Below, piece by piece: positions 55,443 through 63,970 of a stretch of DNA of 64,000 nucleotides. A program made the translations under genes and the position numbers. Origin of the DNA: JBBQYD01 sp942493075 (lineage in GTDB: Bacteria; Verrucomicrobiota; Verrucomicrobiia; Limisphaerales; UBA8199); assembly GCA_942493075.1 (NCBI GenBank), contig OW818681.1:5022001-5086000 (forward strand), read 5' to 3'. A model generated the notes under the pieces. It was not told where the DNA came from. It did not search any database and was given only the letters and a program-made list of their open reading frames with translations. Position 1 is the stretch's first letter; each line of letters begins with the position of its first letter.

Positions 55443-56966
55443 TCAACTCTGTGTCTTAAACTCGCGCTGTCTTCCGCATCGCTGCTGCCAATAAAAATTC
55501 GGGATGCCGAGCTTCTGACGCCGGATACAAACAACTTCAATTTTTCGGTCGAGACGAGCCGCGATCTCCGTATCAGTGGCCGTGCCCAGCACGGCATCTT
55601 CTTCCGGTGTCCAGGGCCGGCGGTGGGAGTACTTCACAGCCACCCCCACACGGCGGCGGCGATGCGCCACCGCGCTATTGGTGATGCCCAATCGGGATGC
55701 AACCTCTCGATCTGTCAGGGTTCCAAGCATTGCATCCTCCTCAGGTGTCCATTGGTGGAAACTCGCGTTGAACTTGGGAATGCCGAGGTGAATCCGGCGG
55801 GCCTCCACCGCGTGATAGGTGCGCCCGAGCTGATTTGCCAAATCTTGATCAGACATGGTCCCCATGAGCCGATCCTCCTCCGGCGTGTACTTCCCTTTGT
55901 GTCCACCCGCTCTGCGAAACTGGCCTGAGCGGCTTTGCCCCAGACGAGCCTTGGCAATCTGCCTGGCGCAAGGCGGAATGCGAAATTGGCTGCGCCGGTT
56001 TCGGACCGCCTTCAGAGTGGTATGAAGAAATGCGGCAACCTCTTCATCAGTTCGCACTCCCAGAAGCTTGTCATCAGCAGCGGTCCATGTGCGGCGCGAC
56101 TGGTTGAACATCGGGATTCCAAGTTTGATACGCCGCAGTTTCACTGCCGAGAGGGCACGGCCCAATTTTCTCGCAAGCACCGTGTCACTCATTTTGCCTA
56201 GTAATGACTCTTCTTTGTCGGTCCAAAACTGCGGCTGGCCGTGGGCCTCGATGTGCTTCTTCAAGCGGCGGCCTGCCACACTCTTCACCGGGCGCTTCAG
56301 TCGAGCGGCAACTTCCTTATCTGGCGCCGTGCCCAGCAACCTGTCTTCCTCAGGCCTCCATAGCCGTTTCTGTCGGACTTCCAGTGGGATCTTTCGGTCA
56401 AGACGGCGCTGCTTGACGCCGGAAAGCGGATGACCTGTCCGCTCCGCAACCTCTTCATCGCGCATTTTTCCAAGCAAGGCGTCCTCGTCAGGAGTCCAGC
56501 GGCGGCAGACGGAACTGAATGCAGGACTCGGAATCCCGAGTTTTCTGCGGCGGGCGCGCAAGCCCCATAGCGGCCGATTCAACCGAATCGCCAACTCTGG
56601 ATCTGGTGCTGTTCCGAGCAGGCTGTCTTCCGCTGGGGTCCAGGCACCTCGTGGCTGTGTGGGAGCGGGAGCGATTCCCAATTTGATACGGCGCGCGGCG
56701 ACTGCGGCTCGCTGCTTGCCAATCCGAGCGGCAATCTCCCGATCGGGAGCCGTTCCAAGCAACGCTTCCTCATGCTTCGTCCAGGGGCGATGCTTCGGAC
56801 TAGGGTTGGGTTTTCCTAAAAGGCCTCGGCGAACCTGGATGGCGGTCAAACTGCGATCAAGCCGTGCGGCCACTTCTTTATCTGGCATCGTGCCCAACAG
56901 AGCCTCTTCCTCGGGAGTCCAAACTCGAGGTCGGCCCGTGCTTGATGTCAGTTCCGCTTGAGGCAC
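55443..56966 (-). CDS. Tandem array of ten Myb/SANT- or GcrA-like HTH units
   Basis: A 507-residue, strongly basic protein made almost wholly of about 46-residue units. Each reads roughly WTPEEDALLGT, then D.EVAARL.R, then AV..RR.KLGIP. The leading Trp (Tyr once) is at 16, 62, 109, 157, 203, 248, 294, 360, 406 and 452; the larger 294-360 step is due to a basic 20-residue insertion. The units resemble Myb/SANT repeats and the GcrA N-terminus. Residues inside the presumed recognition helix differ between units. GTG start at 56966 with AAGGGA upstream. No catalytic domain is seen; it is likely a DNA-binding protein with long modular recognition. Monocistronic. Confidence 0.85.
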   Translation of the reverse strand: MPQAELTSSTGRPRVWTPEEEALLGTMPDKEVAARLDRSLTAIQVRRGLLGKPNPSPKHRPWTKHEEALLGTAPDREIAARIGKQRAAVAARRIKLGIAPAPTQPRGAWTPAEDSLLGTAPDPELAIRLNRPLWGLRARRRKLGIPSPAFSSVCRRWTPDEDALLGKMRDEEVAERTGHPLSGVKQRRLDRKIPLEVRQKRLWRPEEDRLLGTAPDKEVAARLKRPVKSVAGRRLKKHIEAHGQPQFWTDKEESLLGKMSDTVLARKLGRALSAVKLRRIKLGIPMFNQSRRTWTAADDKLLGVRTDEEVAAFLHTTLKAVRNRRSQFRIPPCARQIAKARLGQSRSGQFRRAGGHKGKYTPEEDRLMGTMSDQDLANQLGRTYHAVEARRIHLGIPKFNASFHQWTPEEDAMLGTLTDREVASRLGITNSAVAHRRRRVGVAVKYSHRRPWTPEEDAVLGTATDTEIAARLDRKIEVVCIRRQKLGIPNFYWQQRCGRQREFKTQS

Positions 56967-57123
56967 GCTTCCCTTATGCCAAGCTCACATGAAATTCGCG
57001 AGCCTTTTGTGGCTTTTGTGGCGGTCCCTCCGCGTTAAGCGGTCTGAGGCCTGAGCATAGGCGATGAATGTTACTCGTAGAGGCGTTTTGAAAAGAAACC
57101 CTGTGAACACGGTGAGGGCTAAA

Positions 57124-57627
57124 TCAACGCGTGGCAGGCTGCCCGAAATCCGACCGATCGCCACGCTTGACGGTGTTGGTCCCGGCAGCCTTCTCTCGAT
57201 GACCCTGAGTGCGCCTCGGATCACGCGCACGCTGTTGCTTGAGCAACTCGTCCATTCTTTCGCGCTGGTCAGGAGTCAAAACCGCGCGAAACTCTTCCCG
57301 GGCCCGTTGCACTTCCTCTTTCATTGCCGGGGACACATCGTCCATCAGTTTTTTGATGCGTTCCTGGCTTTGGCGCAGGATTCCATCAACCTGCTGCCGC
57401 TGCTCGGCAGTGAGATGCAGGTCGCGTTCGGCTCGGCGCAGAAATTCAAGCCGGGGCCCTCCAGAACTGGCCGGGGCGGCGGCAGGGCGAGGGGGCGTCT
57501 GGTACTGAATGATTTGTCGCGGCCAGACCCGCTGCGAATGCTGCGAATGGCGCACCAGCAATCCACCAGTAATCACCCCCGTGCCGAAGATGACCATCGT
57601 CGCAAGTATGATTTTCCAGGCGTTCAC
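57124..57627 (-). CDS. Spy/CpxP- or CnrX-like periplasmic sensor protein
   Basis: A 167-residue protein with an N-terminal anchor (IILATMVIFGTGVITGGLL) and a periplasmic helical domain with LTAEQRQQVDGILRQSQ and LTPDQRERMDELL, the LTxxQ motifs of Spy/CpxP and metal-sensor CnrX relatives. It starts with GTG, and GTGA overlaps the stop of the preceding gene. With that gene and the sigma factor upstream it forms a sigma/anti-sigma/sensor set like cnrYXH, which suggests envelope or metal stress sensing. Confidence 0.78.
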   Translation of the reverse strand: MNAWKIILATMVIFGTGVITGGLLVRHSQHSQRVWPRQIIQYQTPPRPAAAPASSGGPRLEFLRRAERDLHLTAEQRQQVDGILRQSQERIKKLMDDVSPAMKEEVQRAREEFRAVLTPDQRERMDELLKQQRARDPRRTQGHREKAAGTNTVKRGDRSDFGQPATR

Positions 57628-57938
57628 CAGACGTAATCGGCACCGGATTCCTGATCGACGACCGCAAGGACGGCGTTCTCAAAATCCTCGGAGAAGTCGC
57701 CGGCTTGTACCTGTGGCTCGGGTGAAAGACTCGTCCAGGCAACCAACACCAGCATGACTCCAAGGCAGGGGGCGACTGCGCGCCACAACGCCCGTGCCCA
57801 CAGCGCGCCTAAATCACATTCACGCAGCTCGGGGATGCGCGCCATGATGCGTTTCTCAAACGCATACGGCACCCGGTCGCTGGGCTTCGCCGCCCGCGCA
57901 CTATCCAGAAGCCGTTTCTCGAGGTTATCCAAGTTCAT
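57624..57938 (-). CDS. Small membrane protein, probable anti-sigma factor
   Basis: A 104-residue protein from ATG 57938 (a TTG lies three codons upstream). A cytoplasmic N-terminus (NLDNLEKRLLDSARAAK) is followed by one membrane segment (WRAVAPCLGVMLVLVAWTSL) and a short periplasmic tail. Position between an ECF sigma gene and a Spy-like sensor indicates an anti-sigma role. No known anti-sigma motif is strong enough to prove it. Its stop overlaps the next start by four bases. Confidence 0.65.
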   Translation of the reverse strand: MNLDNLEKRLLDSARAAKPSDRVPYAFEKRIMARIPELRECDLGALWARALWRAVAPCLGVMLVLVAWTSLSPEPQVQAGDFSEDFENAVLAVVDQESGADYVW

Positions 57939-57977
57939 TGCCGTCAATTTAATCAGACGTCCACCCGCGCTAAGGGG

Positions 57978-58553
57978 TTACAAATACTTCTTTCGTTCCA
58001 ACTGCGCCAGCAACTTGCGCATCTCGGCCCTGGCTCGAAAAGCCCGCACTTTTACCAATGGGATCGACCACCCGGTTAGCTGTGCGATTTCTTTGACTGA
58101 TTTCTCTTCCAGTTCCAGCAGAGTGATGACCAGGCGGGCAGCCGGGGAAAGACCTTCCATCAACCGCCCTACCAGGGCCCGCGCCGCATCTGCATGTTCT
58201 TCTGCCAAATCCGGCTGCGACGAGTGATGCTCAAGCCAATCACCTTCCTCCTGGGTCAGATCGCTAAAGCTGTCTTCCCGGTTCCGCTGGTGTCCGCGTA
58301 AGAAATCGTAACAAGTGCGCACAGTCATACGCATCAGCCAATGCTCGAAAGGGGCCTCTCCGCGAAAACTGGCCAACTTTTGGAAGGCCTTGAGCCACAC
58401 CTCCTGCGCGATGTCTTCCACCTCCGTCTCACGCCGGGCGTAGCGCCGCACGGTCGAAAAAACCTTTGGCGAATACTTCGTTATCAGCGGCTCGAAGCTC
58501 GCGGAATCACCGCCCAACACGGCTTTGATTAATTCCGCATCCGTCCGTTCCAT
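57978..58553 (-). CDS. ECF-type RNA polymerase sigma factor
   Basis: A 191-residue ECF sigma factor. Region 2 has YSPKVFSTVRRYARRETEVE and DIAQEVWLKAFQKL, region 4 has LLELEEKSVKEIAQLTGW and VKVRAFRARAEMRKLL. The extra length over classic ECF factors is a linker (QRNREDSFSDLTQEEGDW). ATG 58553. First gene of the sigma, anti-sigma, sensor operon. Confidence 0.93.
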   Translation of the reverse strand: MERTDAELIKAVLGGDSASFEPLITKYSPKVFSTVRRYARRETEVEDIAQEVWLKAFQKLASFRGEAPFEHWLMRMTVRTCYDFLRGHQRNREDSFSDLTQEEGDWLEHHSSQPDLAEEHADAARALVGRLMEGLSPAARLVITLLELEEKSVKEIAQLTGWSIPLVKVRAFRARAEMRKLLAQLERKKYL

Positions 58554-58593
58554 TCGGCGGCAATATGCAGAGTAGCGGGTCTAAAGTCACTTT

Positions 58594-58692
58594 TTAAGTG
58601 GCCAGTCGCCGGAGAATACTTTCGGCTGCATCTCGCCCCATGTCGTTAGCGGCCAAATCCACCCAGGATAGGTTGTAGCGCTGGCGGGCCAC
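58594..58692 (-). other. Short frame after lgt, coding doubtful
   Basis: A 32-codon frame with a GTG start reads ARQRYNLSWVDLAAND and later AAESILRRLAT. It has protein-like composition but no ATG and no recognised family. It may be the relic of a longer gene in the 162-base gap between the sigma factor and lgt. Confidence 0.2.
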
Positions 58693-58715
58693 TGAACAGT
58701 TCGCTCATGTGCGGC

Positions 58716-59591
58716 CTACCTCTTGAAGCTTAGCTTCCGCGGCAACAGCATTATCAAACCAAGCCCAGCGGCGAAAATGAACACACTGACCAGGTGCGCC
58801 GGCGTGATCCAACCGGAGATAACGTGAGGGTAATCCCCGCGGAACAACTCCACCGTAGATCGCGTAAGCGCGTAGCCAAGGAGGTAAGCGGCAAAGACCT
58901 GTCCATCGAACTTCTTGCGCCGATAAAGCCAAGCCAGTCCGAGGTATAGGCCCACGTTTAGAAAAGAGTCATAGATTTGCGTGGGGTGCACCGGAATCGC
59001 GGCTCCATCGGTGGGATGCGTTTCGTGCCCGGCAGGAAAGCGGATTGCCCACGGCAACTGGCATGCCTGCCCATAGCAACAGCCATTCATCAAACAGCCG
59101 ATCCGTCCGAACACGTAGCCCAAGGCGATACTCGGTGAGAGCACATCGGCCATCGCCCAGAGTGGAAGCTTGCGAAGCTTGATGAACAATATGCCTGAGA
59201 TGATCGCCCCTATGAGCCCACCATAATAGACCAGCCCGCCATGGTGGATCATGAGGACCTCCCACCAGGGCCTCCCCGCAAACTGTGATTCCCAGAAAGA
59301 GATGACGAAGAAGATGCGCGCGCCAATCAAGCTGCCCACGATCAGCCATGGGCCAATGTCCAGAACGGCTTCCGGTGAGATGCCCGTCAGTCGAGCGCGG
59401 CGATTTGCGGTAACCATCCCGGCCACGAAAGCGAGAGCCATCATGACGCCGTACCAATGAATGGTTAATGATCCTATCCTGAGTGCTACAGGGTCCACGC
59501 GTGGGAAGATAACGATAGGCTCGTTGGGAGGAAACCTCTTAAATGCGCCATCAAGATCCGGGGGTGAGGCTGTGACCCGGATAGGGCACAT
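58716..59591 (-). CDS. lgt: Prolipoprotein diacylglyceryl transferase
   Basis: Lgt attaches diacylglycerol from phosphatidylglycerol to the lipobox Cys of prelipoproteins in the inner membrane, the first step for the many lipoproteins predicted here. The 291-residue protein has seven hydrophobic segments, HHGGLVYYGGLIGA at about 116-129 and the signature FGRIGCLMNGCCYG at 161-174. ATG 59591 lies inside the end of the preceding gene (41-base overlap). A later GTG at residue 31 would avoid it, so the true start is uncertain. Confidence 0.93.
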   Translation of the reverse strand: MCPIRVTASPPDLDGAFKRFPPNEPIVIFPRVDPVALRIGSLTIHWYGVMMALAFVAGMVTANRRARLTGISPEAVLDIGPWLIVGSLIGARIFFVISFWESQFAGRPWWEVLMIHHGGLVYYGGLIGAIISGILFIKLRKLPLWAMADVLSPSIALGYVFGRIGCLMNGCCYGQACQLPWAIRFPAGHETHPTDGAAIPVHPTQIYDSFLNVGLYLGLAWLYRRKKFDGQVFAAYLLGYALTRSTVELFRGDYPHVISGWITPAHLVSVFIFAAGLGLIMLLPRKLSFKR

Positions 59592-60579
59592 TCGTTAGAA
59601 CGGGCGTGCCGGGCGATCGCGCACTCTTTGGATTGCGAGGAGGCAAAGGAGGTAATGAGTAATCCGAGGGCAAAGGCGGCGCGTTCAGTTTCGCAACCAG
59701 ATCCCGCCACGCCTGGCGCTGTTCCGGAGGCATCACCTTCCATCGTTCGGCATTGCGAAAGAACATCTGCCGCTCCTCTGAACTCATGGACGCAAACTGG
59801 GTGAAACTGTGAATGCACTTGGCCCGCTGCTGCGGCGTAAGATTGCCGAAAGTCTTCAAAGTGCGCTCAAGCTGCCTCCGCTCTGGATCAGAGAGCGTCG
59901 CCAACGCCTTTTGTTTTTCGGGTGCAGTTAGATCGAAAAACTCGTTGAACCTTGCCAAGAGTTGCTGGCGTTCCCCTTCCGGAAGTTGACGCCAGCGAGC
60001 AAGCTCCGCCTCAAGTCTTTCACGAGCTTTGGGGTTCATGCTCGCAAGGCTCTGCTGCTGTGCGGCTGATGAGCTGCGGCTGGTTTCGGTGAAATAGGTA
60101 ATCGCCACCCTGTTATCCAAGAGGCCTTTTTGAACAGAGATTGGGAGCTTGTCCCAAGCCTGCAAACGGGAATCAACCAACTCCCTCATTGGCTCAGGCA
60201 CGTTTTTCAACGCCTCCACCCGGTTGCTCGGAGCTACGGCCAATAGAGGTGCCAAATACCAGCGCAATTCCGTTGCCTGCAGCCGTAACTCCCGGTCATC
60301 CGCCGACATTTGCTCGTACTCCTGTAACTTCTCCAGCGTGCGTCTTTGGGTTTCTTCGGGGCGGGAGGCTAAGGCACGCGTCCGCTCGCCAGGAGTCATT
60401 GCCAGCAGCTCGCGGAAAAACTCAACAGGCGGTTTGATCACCGGCAATTGAGGGGGCCCCAGCGCTGACATTTCCTTTAATTGAGTAACGCTCGTGCTGG
60501 ATGGCTGCGCGCCACTCGGCGCGATGCTCAGCAGCAAAACGCAGGTGACAGAAAGCAAAATGGTTCGTCCAAAGGCCAT
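59551..60579 (-). CDS. Exported DUF3106-like repeat protein
   Basis: A 342-residue protein with a signal peptide (ILLSVTCVLLLSIAPSGAQ). The body has many short helical units of the DUF3106 type: MTPGERTRALAS, LPEGERQQLLARFNEFFDL, LTPQQRAKCIHSFTQFASM, MSSEERQMFFRNAERWKVM and MPPEQRQAWRDL. These echo the LTxxQ repeats of the Spy-like protein at 57 kb. It follows an ECF sigma and a probable anti-sigma gene, so it may be that system's periplasmic sensor. The tail is Pro-rich and overlaps lgt. Confidence 0.8.
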   Translation of the reverse strand: MAFGRTILLSVTCVLLLSIAPSGAQPSSTSVTQLKEMSALGPPQLPVIKPPVEFFRELLAMTPGERTRALASRPEETQRRTLEKLQEYEQMSADDRELRLQATELRWYLAPLLAVAPSNRVEALKNVPEPMRELVDSRLQAWDKLPISVQKGLLDNRVAITYFTETSRSSSAAQQQSLASMNPKARERLEAELARWRQLPEGERQQLLARFNEFFDLTAPEKQKALATLSDPERRQLERTLKTFGNLTPQQRAKCIHSFTQFASMSSEERQMFFRNAERWKVMPPEQRQAWRDLVAKLNAPPLPSDYSLPPLPPRNPKSARSPGTPVLTNVPYPGHSLTPGS

Positions 60580-60587
60580 CGGCTAAA

Positions 60588-61094
60588 TCACTGCAATAAA
60601 GCCAGGAGTTCTTCGTCGGCTGCCGGGGCCGGACTGAGCGCACGAATGGCCTCAAAATCCTGCAGCATTTCTGTGCTCGGCATCGAAGACACATTCGACA
60701 CGGCGGCCACGCTCTCCGCAAGCTGCTGCCGTTGTTGCACCTGTACTTGATGAAACGTCAGAAGCCCCGCAGCCAGGATAACACTGGCCAATCCCCCGCG
60801 CAGCACCCAGCGCCAAGGCGTGGCAAAATCCCACCAGGATACATCCCTCGCTCGCCGATCCTCCCGATGCTCCTCCAAATCAATGGATTGCATCAGGCGT
60901 GCGGTAAAATTCGTGGAGAGCGGCGCGTCCGGCAACTGATCCAGTGCACCATCCAGGCTTTGCTCCAATTCCCAGTCAGCCCGATCCGCAGGATGGGTTG
61001 TCAGCCATTCAGCGAGCAGGGTTTCCTCAGCGGGAGTCAGCGACCGCTCCCAACTGATCTCGCGCAACCGTTGATATACGGACTCCTCATTCAT
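60588..61094 (-). CDS. Probable anti-sigma factor
   Basis: A 168-residue protein. The N-terminus (SVYQRLREISWERSLTPAEE) resembles small anti-sigma-type domains that bind ECF sigma factors. One membrane segment (LRGGLASVILAAGLLTFHQV, about 98-117) leads to a short Gln-rich periplasmic part. Located 48 bases after the sigma factor stop and eight bases before the DUF3106-like gene, in the same order as the 57-58 kb locus. Function inferred from position. Confidence 0.68.
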   Translation of the reverse strand: MNEESVYQRLREISWERSLTPAEETLLAEWLTTHPADRADWELEQSLDGALDQLPDAPLSTNFTARLMQSIDLEEHREDRRARDVSWWDFATPWRWVLRGGLASVILAAGLLTFHQVQVQQRQQLAESVAAVSNVSSMPSTEMLQDFEAIRALSPAPAADEELLALLQ

Positions 61095-61142
61095 AACTAC
61101 CGCCTTCCATTATTAAAACCGCCATTGGCATAAAGTTGCTCA

Positions 61143-61748
61143 TCAGACTGGGTTCCATTCACCGGAGCGCAGATATGGCTTCAGACGTTCCTTCAAGGTT
61201 TCGCGCCCCCTGAAGATCAGGGATTTCGTAGCAGATACAGAGCAACCGACGATTTTGGAAATCTCCTCATAGGAAAGGTCCTCCTGACGACAGAGCAGGA
61301 TGGCTGTGCGCTGGTTCTCTGGCAGCGAATTCAACGCTTCCTGGATCTTCGCTTCCAACTCCCCCGCCAAGAGCCGTTCCCCTGCCCCTAGATTGGATTT
61401 GTCTTCATACTGCTGCGCGGGCTGGTCCTCTTGGTCTGGATGCGGGGCGTCTATTGATTCCGCTGGATGCCGGGATCGGCGGCGAATCTCGTTCAGACAA
61501 AGATTTCGAGCGATCGTAAAAAGCCACGTCGAAAACTTGGAGGCAACCTGGTAACGATGAGCCGACTTGTAAACCTGGATGAAAACCGCTTGGGCAACGT
61601 CCTCCGCCTCGGTGGCATCTCGCAGCATCCGGTAAACGAGATTAACGACCGGTTGCTTATACTTGTCTGCCAACTGAGCAAAAGCATCCCCGTCGCCCTG
61701 CTTCACACGGAGCATCAGGGCGGCATCGGGGTCTGGTTCTGCCGGCAT
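61143..61748 (-). CDS. ECF-type RNA polymerase sigma factor (SigW-like)
   Basis: A 201-residue ECF sigma factor. Region 2: FAQLADKYKQPVVNLVYRML, DAEDVAQAVFIQVYKSAHRY-like sequence; region 4: LPENQRTAILLCRQEDLSYE followed by EISKIVGCSVSATKSLIFRG. These fit the SigW/RpoE-like group. It heads a three-gene set with an anti-sigma and a DUF3106 protein, which parallels the nearby sigma locus. ATG 61748. Confidence 0.93.
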   Translation of the reverse strand: MPAEPDPDAALMLRVKQGDGDAFAQLADKYKQPVVNLVYRMLRDATEAEDVAQAVFIQVYKSAHRYQVASKFSTWLFTIARNLCLNEIRRRSRHPAESIDAPHPDQEDQPAQQYEDKSNLGAGERLLAGELEAKIQEALNSLPENQRTAILLCRQEDLSYEEISKIVGCSVSATKSLIFRGRETLKERLKPYLRSGEWNPV

Positions 61749-61812
61749 AAAGCTAACTATCTACCTAACACCGGCACCCGAACAAGGTCGCAGTAAATCT
61801 ACCGGCCTGCAC

Positions 61813-63384
61813 TTACCGATAAACAACCACTTTGCCGATGGTCACGCGCTTGCCTTTGGACCGTTCATCGGCGTCAGCCCGTGTGACGATTCGGAGTTCA
61901 TGCCGGCCATCTTTTAACCCGGTAATCCGCCAAAGATCGTTATCGTAGGTGCGTTCGGGAATCCACGCATCAGCGATCAGCTTCTGTACCTTGCCGTCAA
62001 TATAGACGTCTGCCCGACCGCCGTCCTGGCCCATCGCTCCCTGCAAGGCCACTCCTGTGCCTTCAAAGGTGAACTGACCCTCGTTGCCTGCTGCCTGGGA
62101 AACCCGCTGCTGTGCTCCTTTTGCCCACTGGCCTTTCCATCTCCAGGCTGTGTCGTCCGGCATGATGGCTTTCACCGGCACACCAATATTCGATTGCTCC
62201 AAACGTGCGGCTTTGGGCTTTTGCCGACGGACCGTGACTTCAGTATCCGTGACTTTTCCGCCTTCCCGTTGAATGAGTTTCAACGCAGCGGTCTCGCTGG
62301 AACGAACGATGTCGTTGAATGAATAATCCGTGTAGGCGAATTTGGTATCCGCGATCGTCTGTACGTCAGCCCGATATTGGGCCGGGAGACGGCTATAGCC
62401 TAAGATCGCGCCTAAAATGCCGGCCGAATTCGAAGGATTGCAGTCCGAATCCTGGCCGCAGCGAGTGGAGATCTCCATGGTGCGATCGAAGTCGCCACCG
62501 CCATAGAGCAGGCCCATTGCGATATAGGCACCGTTCAAACGAGCATCAATGTTGAAATCCGCGAATGCGCCGTCAGGGCATGGGTCATGCCGGTCCCATT
62601 TATCCTGCAGCACGCGCCAGGTCTTCTTCCAATCATCAGGATTCTGGGCGGTAACTTCGAGCAGGTCCTTTATCAGGAGCGCATAGCCGCTGCGTTTCGG
62701 CAAGCAGGCCAAACCGGCTTCCACAACTGCCCGGGGATCGGATTCAAAATACGCGGCGGCATACATCCCACAGACGAACATGCCACCATACACACCGTCC
62801 CCGTAATTCATTACGTGCCCAACGCGATCACAGTAGCGGTTTGAAGTGCGAGGCATGCCTGGACACATGATCCCGATGAAATCGGCTTCGATCTGAAAAT
62901 CAATATCGTCTGCGTGAATGTTATAGCGTGGATCACCGCTCAGGGGTGGCATCAACCCACGATTGAGATTCCTCCGCGCTCCGGCGTTTGCATGCCAAAG
63001 CATGTATTGCGAATCACGAAATGCGACCCCGTAATCCGCGCTGGTGGCGTCCAACCCTTTCGTATCGATCACGCGTGAGAACGTCATTTCAACGTACAGA
63101 TCGTCCTGAGTAATCGAGTTGGTGATTGGCTCCGGCTTGATCTCGCCTTCGATCATTTTCCCATTGAACTTGAACTCAGTAGCGGCCCCGTAGGAAACCC
63201 CAATCATCTGCCCGGCCCAGGCACCTTTGATCTTGTCCTTGAGTTCTTCCCTGGAAATCTTCGATTGGGAGGCGGCGTTTACATTCATTGATCCGGCCAG
63301 GACCGCAGCCAGAGCCAACGTTGTTATCATTCCCCTGGAGGATGCGGCCAGGCGGCGTCGCGTGATCCGGGAAGGAACACTCAT
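61813..63384 (-). CDS. Secreted ADP-ribosylglycohydrolase-family protein
   Basis: A 523-residue protein from ATG 63384. The signal (MITTLALAAVLAGSMNVNAA) follows a twin-Arg-containing leader (RITRRRLAASS). The ADP-ribosylglycohydrolase fold follows with GAWAGQMIGVSYGAA, ITQDDLYVEMTF (metal-binding acidic pair) and RCGQDSDCNPSNSAGILGAI. A beta-sandwich-like C-terminal domain (about 430-523) has FEGTGVALQGAMGQDGGRAD. Exported members in these bacteria probably act on sugar or nucleoside ribosides; the substrate is unknown. A GTG at 63408 is an alternative. Confidence 0.88.
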   Translation of the reverse strand: MSVPSRITRRRLAASSRGMITTLALAAVLAGSMNVNAASQSKISREELKDKIKGAWAGQMIGVSYGAATEFKFNGKMIEGEIKPEPITNSITQDDLYVEMTFSRVIDTKGLDATSADYGVAFRDSQYMLWHANAGARRNLNRGLMPPLSGDPRYNIHADDIDFQIEADFIGIMCPGMPRTSNRYCDRVGHVMNYGDGVYGGMFVCGMYAAAYFESDPRAVVEAGLACLPKRSGYALLIKDLLEVTAQNPDDWKKTWRVLQDKWDRHDPCPDGAFADFNIDARLNGAYIAMGLLYGGGDFDRTMEISTRCGQDSDCNPSNSAGILGAILGYSRLPAQYRADVQTIADTKFAYTDYSFNDIVRSSETAALKLIQREGGKVTDTEVTVRRQKPKAARLEQSNIGVPVKAIMPDDTAWRWKGQWAKGAQQRVSQAAGNEGQFTFEGTGVALQGAMGQDGGRADVYIDGKVQKLIADAWIPERTYDNDLWRITGLKDGRHELRIVTRADADERSKGKRVTIGKVVVYR

Positions 63385-63528
63385 GATAGCAGAGATGGAA
63401 ATATTCACGGGCCGGATTTTAGATGACGCCCGCCGCCGCTCAAGAACTTTCGGGTGAGAGGGCGTTCGAAACAGACTTCGTAGCGCTTTAGCCTGGAGCC
63501 CGAAAAGACGCAGCTAAAAGGGCCCGCT

Positions 63529-63771
63529 TTATTCCCTTTTGTGCGATTCCGCCCCAGAGGCCGTGTCGTATGCCTCAAGAACCGCCCTCAGCGTAGGATC
63601 TTTTCGAGCCACGTCGCGAATGATCTGGACGGCTTCTGGCCTTCGCAGCGTGTTAAAAATGCAACGCTCTATTATTGCTCCCTGACTCTCGTTTGTTTTC
63701 TTCTGCTCCATCTCGAGCAAAGCGTTGGCTAGTTCAGAGATTCGTGCGGATAGCTGTTTTGTTTTCCTCAT
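63529..63771 (-). CDS. Small hypothetical protein, possibly DNA-binding
   Basis: Eighty residues from ATG 63771. The N-terminal half (QLSARISELANALLEMEQKK) and the ERCIFNTLR segment suggest a short helical or ribbon-helix-helix-like domain. It might be a CopG-like regulator or an antitoxin, but no toxin partner is visible on either side. Monocistronic as far as the window shows. Confidence 0.5.
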   Translation of the reverse strand: MRKTKQLSARISELANALLEMEQKKTNESQGAIIERCIFNTLRRPEAVQIIRDVARKDPTLRAVLEAYDTASGAESHKRE

Positions 63772-63790
63772 CAGTCTCGCAGGTCGGGGG

Positions 63791-63970
63791 CTAACCGCCG
63801 GTATTCTCCGACCAGCCCACCAGTTGGTACTCTCCGGAATCTCTCGGAACGTAGCGTAAGGCGCTCCAGAACAAAAGGGATACCTTCGCTGGGGTCTTTA
63901 GAACCGTGATCCAACCGCCCCAAGGAACCAAATCGCTGACGAAACGAATTGCGCAGGTTCCAGGTTCCAC
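63791..63970 (-). CDS. Possible small ORF or gene tail near the right edge
   Basis: A 59-codon frame with GTG at 63970 and TAG at 63791. It reads VPWGGWITVLKTPAKVSLLF and later YVPRDSGEYQLVGWSENTGG, which looks like a real, beta-rich protein tail. Another frame open to the right edge ends with a TGA that overlaps the ATG at 63771. The two compete, and I cannot decide between them. Confidence 0.3.
   Translation of the reverse strand: MEPGTCAIRFVSDLVPWGGWITVLKTPAKVSLLFWSALRYVPRDSGEYQLVGWSENTGG

Noticed and set aside
63529..63771. Antitoxin of a toxin-antitoxin pair
   Set aside because: The small helical protein would fit, but no toxin-like gene is adjacent in the window and the upstream frame is ambiguous.
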